A stretch of DNA of 64,000 bases, from positions 20,610,290 to 20,674,289 of the forward strand of contig OZ020489.1 in NCBI GenBank assembly GCA_963971405.1. The letters are read 5' to 3'. Below the pieces are notes generated by a model. It was given only the letters and a program-made list of their open reading frames with translations. It ran no database searches and was not told where the DNA came from. Position 1 is the first letter of the stretch; every line of letters starts with the position of its first letter. This DNA is from Psococerastis gibbosa. Taxonomy: Eukaryota; Arthropoda; Insecta; Psocodea; Psocidae. This document shows positions 57,591-64,000 of this stretch, piece by piece. A program made the position numbers and the translations under genes.

Positions 57591-59085
57591 CCTTTCTTGG
57601 ATGTCTTTTTTTATTTTTTCCACAATGGTTTGAAGAGGAGATGGGCCGAGACTTCCTGGTGGCTTCCTTGATAAATTTTTTTTATTATTTGTAGTCGCAT
57701 CCACACGTTTCATTTTGGTTAAGGCAACTCGCGATCGGAGAAACGGCATAGTATTTGCTGGCTTCTCTTCATTGCCTGGACCCCGCGTTGACATTGTTTT
57801 AATTTAGTTTCTCGCGGCCGTCTTGTTCAACTGTTTAACTGTTAGGGTTTTAGTACCAATAATAAACCTGCCACGTCGATGGAGGCCTTTAATTTCATCA
57901 ACAAATCAATGCCTATAAGGCACTGTTGCCTCAGGCCCTTAAGAAGGTTGAACCGATGGTTGACCATACGGGAACCAAGTTAAACTCGCTGCCAGGCGGT
58001 TCCCACGTGCTCTGCGTGCAATGAAGAGTCGGCTAACTTTACTCGACCAGACGTAGGCGTCACCCGGAAGCCACTCGTAACCAAAATGTCCCAGTAAGGG
58101 GCTGCTATTAGGGAAGAATTAGCGCCCGTGTCTACCAGCGTCGGAAAAAACGTTTCCCCTATTTTGACACGTAAGAAAGGTTACTCAGCCAGCCCTACAC
58201 ATGCCAGCTCGATCTGCTCTGGCGCTGGAAAAGTAATCCTTAATATAATCCGCATATTCGGGATGTGGAGGGTCCATGTCATCGGGCGGCCCCACAATCT
58301 TTAAAATAATGTGTAGCGAATCGCAATTGTAACAAAGATTCACCGCTGCTGCCTTGTTGGTGTACGCATCGGCCATACTTACATACGGTATTTTTGTCTG
58401 CCAAATATTAATTGTTGCTTCTATTTCTGCACAGGCTGCCTCTAGTTGCCGGAAGATGTAGACGTCCGCGAAAATCAACTTTTCTCTGTAGAGAGGCAAC
58501 AGGTTGTTGCGCACAAGGTTGACCTCATCAATTCCGAATATTGGCCAAGAATTCTACTGATCTCTGCCCCGGTGTCATCTTCCTGTAGTAGCGCTGCGTC
58601 ACCCCGGACGACGGTAAACGCCTCCTGGAATTCCAACTTTGCAGATCCGGTAAGTGCACTTCAAACCATGTTTTTGTCGTCCAAGAGAGAAGATCGATCT
58701 AGCAAACCGGGATAGATTAAATCCATGGGAAATCCTGATTTGCTTGCCTCTCAAAGTCTCGTACAAATTCTTCCTCCCAGAGATACAGATGTCTCGGGAC
58801 TGACAGACGCCCAGAAATTTAACCAGGGGCTTCCTGTAGCCACTCATGTCTGTCGAATGCCGGAACGGGTCGTAAGAGCTGCCATGAAAGGGTTGCTGGT
58901 GTTGCCAGGTCGGCGGTTGCTGCGGCATATGTGGCGGCGGTGGCTGTGGCCAGCCTGTTGCTTGTGACGGCTGGTGGGCACTCTGGTGCTGTGGTGGCGT
59001 ATGCCAAGCTTGTGGAAACTGTTGCTGCGGCTGCTGTGTAACTGTCGCCCGAGGCAGTGGAGCACTCCACTGCGGTGGCATCGGC
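57591..59085 (-). mobile_element. gag-pro fossil, U14
   Basis: Repeats the previous block at an offset of 1855 bp and passes into R3 with the gag leader side retained. Broken. Confidence 0.65.
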
Positions 59086-59513
59086 TTATGTGGTCTGGCC
59101 GCGTTCCCTGTCGTCTCCTGCATTGACATGACATAAACGTCCTCATATTGACACAACGATAATGAAAATAAATTGTTATAATTAATACTAAAATATGTTT
59201 TCCCGTTTCCAGGTATACCCAAGAATTAAAAATATTCAAGAACGTGGAAGCACTCAAAATTACATAGGAAAATCCCGGGCTTAATAACCAAATCGGGAAG
59301 ACAAAATCCTCAATCTCAAGAGGAGCCAAACAACCAGTCGCAAGATGACAGCGACTAACAATCAAAATGTGCAATCACTTATACATAGAACATTATAATA
59401 TCTATAATAATATCAGCTTGTATTATAATCTATACAACCACCTGCCTACCTACACGGTTATTGTTTATAAACCTGTAAAATTACAGCCAGTGATAGAGCA
59501 TAGACATTCAGAA

Positions 59514-59783
59514 ACTATGTCTACTCCCTCCACTGGCGGTAACCGAATGGAAAAAAAGGATCAGGTTAAAATCGCAGCAGTATGGAACCATGTCGGTGAC
59601 AGAACACAACCGATGAGTGCCCATACAACTGCGAATCATCCGGGAAGGAACAGCAATGGAAGGACAAAATCCCCTTCCCGCGACGCTATTCCGGACAATA
59701 TAAATCCTGATGATGAAGTGTATATGAAACGGGCCCATTTGAAAGTAAAGGGCCGTGCCTACCAAAGTGGAGAAAATCATTAG
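59514..59783 (+). CDS. Hypothetical ORF in R3 (MSTPSTGGNRMEKK...)
   Basis: Like the R2 frame, ending GRAYQSGENH, with few replacements. No recognised family. Confidence 0.25.
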   Translation, partial: TMSTPSTGGNRMEKKDQVKIAAVWNHVGDRTQPMSAHTTANHPGRNSNGRTKSPSRDAIPDNINPDDEVYMKRAHLKVKGRAYQSGENH

Positions 59784-59848
59784 AAGGGAAAGTTAGGAAA
59801 GAAAGGGGAAGGGAAAGGAAAGAAAGGGAAGGGAAAGGGAAGGGAAAC
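59784..59848 (+). repeat. Purine minisatellite in R3
   Basis: A GGAAAG/GGGAAA array, longer than in R2. Confidence 0.85.
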
Positions 59849-59881
59849 AACAGAACAGTCCAAGCACCCAAACGCGTAGGC

Positions 59882-61354
59882 GCCACTTGTGAAATTTTAT
59901 TTAATATTCATAACTTTGGAAAATAAATAATCTGATCTCTTATTATAATAACTTCCTTTAATTATTGTTAAGCTTTGTCTTCTTCTTCTTCCGGCTCTAC
60001 AGCCCTTGGTGGGCTTTGGCCTGCTCGACAACACTCCTCCATTCTTCTTGGTTTTGCACAACGCTCCACCATCTGGAGACTCCCAACTCGCGAAGGTCAT
60101 TCTCTAACTCGTCCTTCCAGCGGTTTCTTGGCCGTCCTGGCAGTTGTCTTCCCGTCATGCTTGCTTTGTACATTTTTCGTGGCATGCGTTCTTCAGACAT
60201 CCTTACAACGTGTCCCAGCCACCTTAATCGTTGTGCTTTAATGAACCTTACTATGTCTTCTCCGTTGAGAGCGGCGTCGATTTCAGCGTTGTTTCTTATA
60301 CGCCATTCTCCGTACTCGTAAAGGAAAGCTTTGTGATGGTCGAAATTTTCGATTCCGAGATTTCAACGGATTTACACGTTTTGAGGTCCCAGGAACCCAA
60401 AAAAGTGGTTTTTACAAAATGTCGGTCTGTCTGTCTGTTCGTCGATTTCCGGGCAAACTACTCAGTGGATTTGAGTGAAATTTGGCATGTAGGTTCACAA
60501 AAATCATACCTCGGGACCATTTTTTTTTTTTTGTGCTAACTCAATTTGGGGGGGTTTTATTTTCAAAAAACTCCAAAAAAACGCCTAAAAAATTTATTTC
60601 TCAAAAACGGCTCCAACGATTTCTTTTAAATTCTCGTAGATTGTAGTCGTTATTAATGTTGACAAAATGCGGGGGGTCGCTTGCCCCTTGATAGTTTGCT
60701 TCTGGGGGTTATAAAATAAAAATAACTAAATTTTAATGAAAAAATGACTAAAAAATGCGAAACCTTTCTATCGATGATTTCTACCTTCAAGCATGTTTTA
60801 GGTGTTAAATTGAGTAACGAAACCGGATAGGTTGCTTTCCCAAAAAAATATTTGGTTTTGCCCAAAAAATTATTTTTTGAAAAAAATGATAGAAAATTCG
60901 CGCTCAAATGCATTGCATGCTCTGCCATTATTGCTGTGTGGTAATTAATGTGTTTGTTTGACCTATCGAGAATTCACCTCACTTCCAGTGACGTCAGGTG
61001 GACAACCGCCCCCCCCCCCCCCCCCGAGATATCGGAAATTTAACCATAGGAAAAATATTTGCCATAAAATTACTAATTTTCTCTATCTAATAATTTTGAT
61101 AAATTGGAAAGCATGTTCGAGTGAACTCGGACCGGTTCTTTGTACTGCTATTTCTTATTATTAAAACTGCGTGTGATCACTGGCGATTTCAAGGGGACCC
61201 CCCCCCCCCCTCTTACCTCTTACAGGCCGTAGCCAAGAGGGGCTTTTTGGGCTGCCCTCTGTGGTAGGTTGATTCGTCGGTAAAATCTCATCTGTACTGC
61301 TTGCAAAATGCGCAAATCCACCCAAATGTGAACCATTAATCAATTTTTTTCTCC
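59882..61354. repeat. 1.46 kb insertion in R3
   Basis: Same insertion and flanks as in R2. The C runs near 61008 (about 18) and 61198 are longer than in R2. Confidence 0.75.
59997..60321 (-). mobile_element. LINE 3' end, RTE-type C-terminus, in R3
   Basis: Identical by eye in protein frame to the R2 copy (GRPRNRWKDELENDLRELG...AKAHQGL). Confidence 0.85.
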
Positions 61355-61626
61355 GAGGGATACCCCCGGGTCTTCTTTCCCCAAGGTACATTATGCGTAA
61401 AACCTTACTGATTTAGGCCTATTGTACAATTGTTTTCTCCGGGGGGGGGGGGGGGAAGTGGCCTTTAAATGCTCCCCCCCCCTTTCGAAAAATTTTAAAC
61501 CGCCACTGCGTGTGATTATTCGATTCTTGCATCACTGATTTAGGAAAATTAGACTCTGAAAATTATGGATTACTTATTGAATATTAACATAGGGCTACTC
61601 TAGAAAGTTGCCGTTTTCTTAAACTG

Positions 61627-61947
61627 TTGACTGTCCTGATAGTCTCGGAAGCATGGAGCCTGATTAGCCTGGGATTGGTGTTAAAAGTTAAACGGGCTAG
61701 CCCAGTCGACAACCATGCTAATCTTACTCCAGCTTCTCACCTTCTCAACACAATCGAGAAATATACAGCTGCGGATGTCAAACTCATGTTGGATCCGCCA
61801 GAAAACCGGATCGCAGGGCGCTTGGCTCCAGAGCCGCACCCCGCCACTTGCGGAGACTCAACTCAAGCCTCAGGGAGCGTTAAGGTCAGAAAAATCAACC
61901 TGGACAAAATCTGCAACAACAAACTCTTTTATAATGCAAAATTATAA
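61627..61947 (+). CDS. Hypothetical open frame in R3
   Basis: Counterpart of 53018-53338 with a single Pro-to-Thr change seen. No recognised family. Confidence 0.25.
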   Translation: MTVLIVSEAWSLISLGLVLKVKRASPVDNHANLTPASHLLNTIEKYTAADVKLMLDPPENRIAGRLAPEPHPATCGDSTQASGSVKVRKINLDKICNNKLFYNAKL

Positions 61948-62298
61948 AAGGACAACAATAAATTTAAATTGCAAAGAAAATCCGCCAAAACAATATCGAG
62001 TGAATTACGTTAAAACCACGTCATAAACGGGGCAATAGATGAATATGAATAGAAAAATTCCAGAAACAAGTATGGCTGACTCCAAGAAAAATTGTACCAA
62101 AACTAATTATTTTTATTTAAAATAACAGTTAAAACCCCAGCCGGGAACTTCCTATTCCGTTTTCACAAATGCAACAACAAAATATAATGTGAGAGTGACA
62201 AGAAATTACTACGGTAAGTACTGAGAAAACCATTATATTGACAAAACCAGTTGCCTAAGACCGGGCCCTCCAAACAGACTTTAAAAGATTGATAAACG

Positions 62299-62871
62299 GC
62301 TTGATAATACAACTTAGAAGTATCCCCGGGATCGATGTTCTATGCTATGCAGACAACCTAACAATCTGGGGCACGTCCTGCAATATACAAGCCCTCGAGT
62401 GAGCACTGAACCAAGCCCTGCATGTCCTGAGAGCGTGGTGTGCGGAAAATGAGATGCTCTTCAGCAAAGGCAAAACTACTGCACAACTTTTCTCCCTGTC
62501 TACCAAGAACCACACAGTCAACTTAAAATACGACGACTGCGACATTGCCGTAGTTGCCAACTCCAAATACCTTTGCATGCTTTTGGACAACAAAATATCG
62601 ATGGCGCAGCAACAAAGGCCTGTAAGAGAGTATGCATGTTGAAAAGATTAGCAGTGGGGTGCAACGCAAGATGTCCTAGTCACCAACTACAAATCATACT
62701 GAAGACCCCTTATTGAATACTGCAGCGAAGCCTTCTGTACAGCAAGTGTCGCTAACATGCGAAAACTGGACATTGCCCGACTTAATGCGCTGAGAGCTAT
62801 CTGTGGGGCTGCCAAATCCACCCCTATCACAGCCTTGGAGTGTCAAACAGACATTGAACCACTAGAGTAGA
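62299..62871 (+). mobile_element. LINE RT region, longer copy in R3
   Basis: Repeats the R2 LINE region at an offset of 8609 bp, with YADN at 62346-62357, the same TGA and the same 8-base loss. The shared damage shows it arose by duplication of R, not by a second insertion. Confidence 0.85.
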
Positions 62872-64000
62872 AAAAAAAATTCAAAATATGCGCTCGTCCT
62901 ACCAAAAACAGCTGAGGATGGTAAGTGATAATTTAATTTCCTAATGACAATAATGCAACTGAAGTGACCTCGCGGACAAAAAGTGCAGGCATTAGGCTAA
63001 ACCAGGGCCTGCATTTCTTGCTAGGCTATTAATAACTTTTTTTTAATTACACCATAGCATTAGGCTTCCGCCATCAGCTTTCTTGCAGCCCAATACAACA
63101 CATAATCTGGTGAACCTCTGCTACTGGCAAGAGCCTGGCACGTGCTCTCTCTGAACCGCAATTTTTATGCTATATATGCATATGCCTACTTTTTGACGTT
63201 TAGAAGAGTTATTTTACAACTTTACATAGAGCTTGGCGAAATTATAGTATTTTTGGTCCATTTAAAAAATAAATATAGTAGTACAGGGCCCGAAAAAATC
63301 TCAAAATATAGTATGTGTTTAGTGTACACGGTGGTTAAAAAATCGTTGCATCACAACAGCCCATTTACGGCTCAGGCCTGAGGAGTAGTAGGGCACACTC
63401 TTTCAAGACCTCGGCACAAGTTGGGGTGTTGTGGTCAGCAACTCGCCCGGTAGCACTATCAGGAAGAAGTGAACCCTGTTTCCTATCCATGGAAGTGGTC
63501 GTATTTCGACGCCATCAGCGCGTCAAATTTATACTGGGACAAGAATTTTCTACCTACTGAGATTTAAAGTCTACATGCCCGATTGCTATTGCTGTAGTAT
63601 GTGTTATGTTAAATCTTCATGAGATTACCAATCCGGTGCCAGTAAAATTTACTGTGAGTTGGTTGTTAAAGTTTATTCAAATGAAAACTTCCTTAGGCCG
63701 ACAGATTTTACAATAGTTACGTTAATATAAGTTTTATTGGTATAAATATATTAATATTTTTTTATTTTGGGTGAAGGCACTGGCACTGGAGTGGATGATA
63801 TCCACGTGCAAAAACTTTGGTACTTCAGCCATCTCCATTTCATGAATGAATGAGCTCAACGAACAAGCAAAACAACCTCTTCAATTATTGAAGATTTACC
63901 GTTCGGAGAAAATGAGGTGAGAAACAACAGTTGCTTAATTTTTCACCATTTATTTAGTTAAGGTAACTTAAAAGCTGATTTCTTTAAACATTTAGCCTAA
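62872..64000. other. Apparently noncoding tail of R3
   Basis: Matches 54263-55391 closely. No gene recognised. Confidence 0.5.

Larger units (their letters stand above)
6126..64000. repeat. Composite retroelement-derived tandem array (14 J1 units)
   Basis: Fourteen direct repeats each begin with the same fusion, in which gag-derived sequence runs into GCATGCGTTTGGAC and then LINE 3' sequence on the plus strand. About 373 bp later the LINE gives way to a gag-protease fossil on the minus strand. Unit lengths fall into classes of about 1.89, 3.6-4.0, 5.3-5.4 and 8.6 kb, built from shared blocks (LINE tail, gag-pro blocks a and b, M, L, R). All units share the same junctions, so one founding fusion was amplified. 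The retropepsin segment (DTGANSALI or DTGANSSLI) occurs 21 times and the RNNLLPLYREKLIF segment 21 times in the array. The array continues past the window end. Confidence 0.9.
57217..64000. repeat. Array unit U14, extra-long with block R3, cut by window end
   Basis: Blocks: LINE tail 57217-57590, gag-pro 57591-59085, block R3 59086-64000. The last bases match R2 at 55381-55391, so about 210 bp of R would be expected beyond the window before the next LINE tail. Confidence 0.85.
59086..64000 (+). repeat. Block R3 (cut by window end)
   Basis: Same order as R2. It differs mostly in homopolymer and minisatellite lengths and scattered single bases. It keeps the YADN box and the TGA of R2's LINE. 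Confidence 0.8.

Noticed and set aside
2798-64000. A complete LTR retrotransposon with LTRs hidden in the long units
   Set aside because: The direct repeats in long units are the gag-pro blocks themselves, not LTRs. No polymerase region lies between them.

Overview
The window looks like an invertebrate animal genome, probably an arthropod. That rests only on the kinds of non-LTR retrotransposon (LINE) present and on spliceosome-type splice signals; the sequence does not allow a finer placement. I see no recognisable single-copy host gene, tRNA or rRNA. Nearly all of the 64 kb is retroelement debris, and about 53 kb of it is one composite tandem array.

Layout: (1) 1-345 (-) is a LINE reverse transcriptase (RT) fragment with a YADD box. 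(2) 355-2797 (-) is a second, 5'-truncated CR1/Jockey-like LINE with endonuclease (EN), RT and C-terminal parts in order. (3) 2798-4534 (-) is a fossil gag/protease piece of a Ty3/gypsy-like LTR element. It is followed by block 'R1' (4535-6108), which holds weak exon-like plus-strand ORFs. (4) 6126-64000 is a tandem array. Every unit starts with the same chimeric junction (J1, at GCATGC), where the 3' end of a LINE (+ strand) is fused to the gag-protease fossil (- strand). J1 occurs 14 times, at 6126, 8137, 10028, 11919, 17313, 22681, 28038, 33348, 37347, 41243, 43134, 45025, 48608 and 57217. Unit lengths are 2011, 1891, 1891, 5394, 5368, 5357, 5310, 3999, 3896, 1891, 1891, 3583 and 8609 bp, with the last unit cut by the window end.

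Short units are LINE tail plus one gag-pro block. Long units are LINE tail, block b, a middle segment M, a linker L and block a. The two rightmost units each carry a ~5 kb block R (R2 50501-55603, R3 59086-64000). R contains the longer LINE RT region (YADD changed to YADN) and a ~1.46 kb insertion with an RTE-type LINE tail that R1 lacks.

Nothing here is likely to work as a gene system. The interest is in how a satellite with higher-order repeat structure was built from one fusion of two retroelement fragments in opposite orientation, and then amplified and shuffled recently. The long units are mosaics of block variants, a 9-bp hairpin sits next to J1, and unit lengths are exact to the base in two separate runs. 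Because copies are so alike, assembly error must be excluded before any biological reading.
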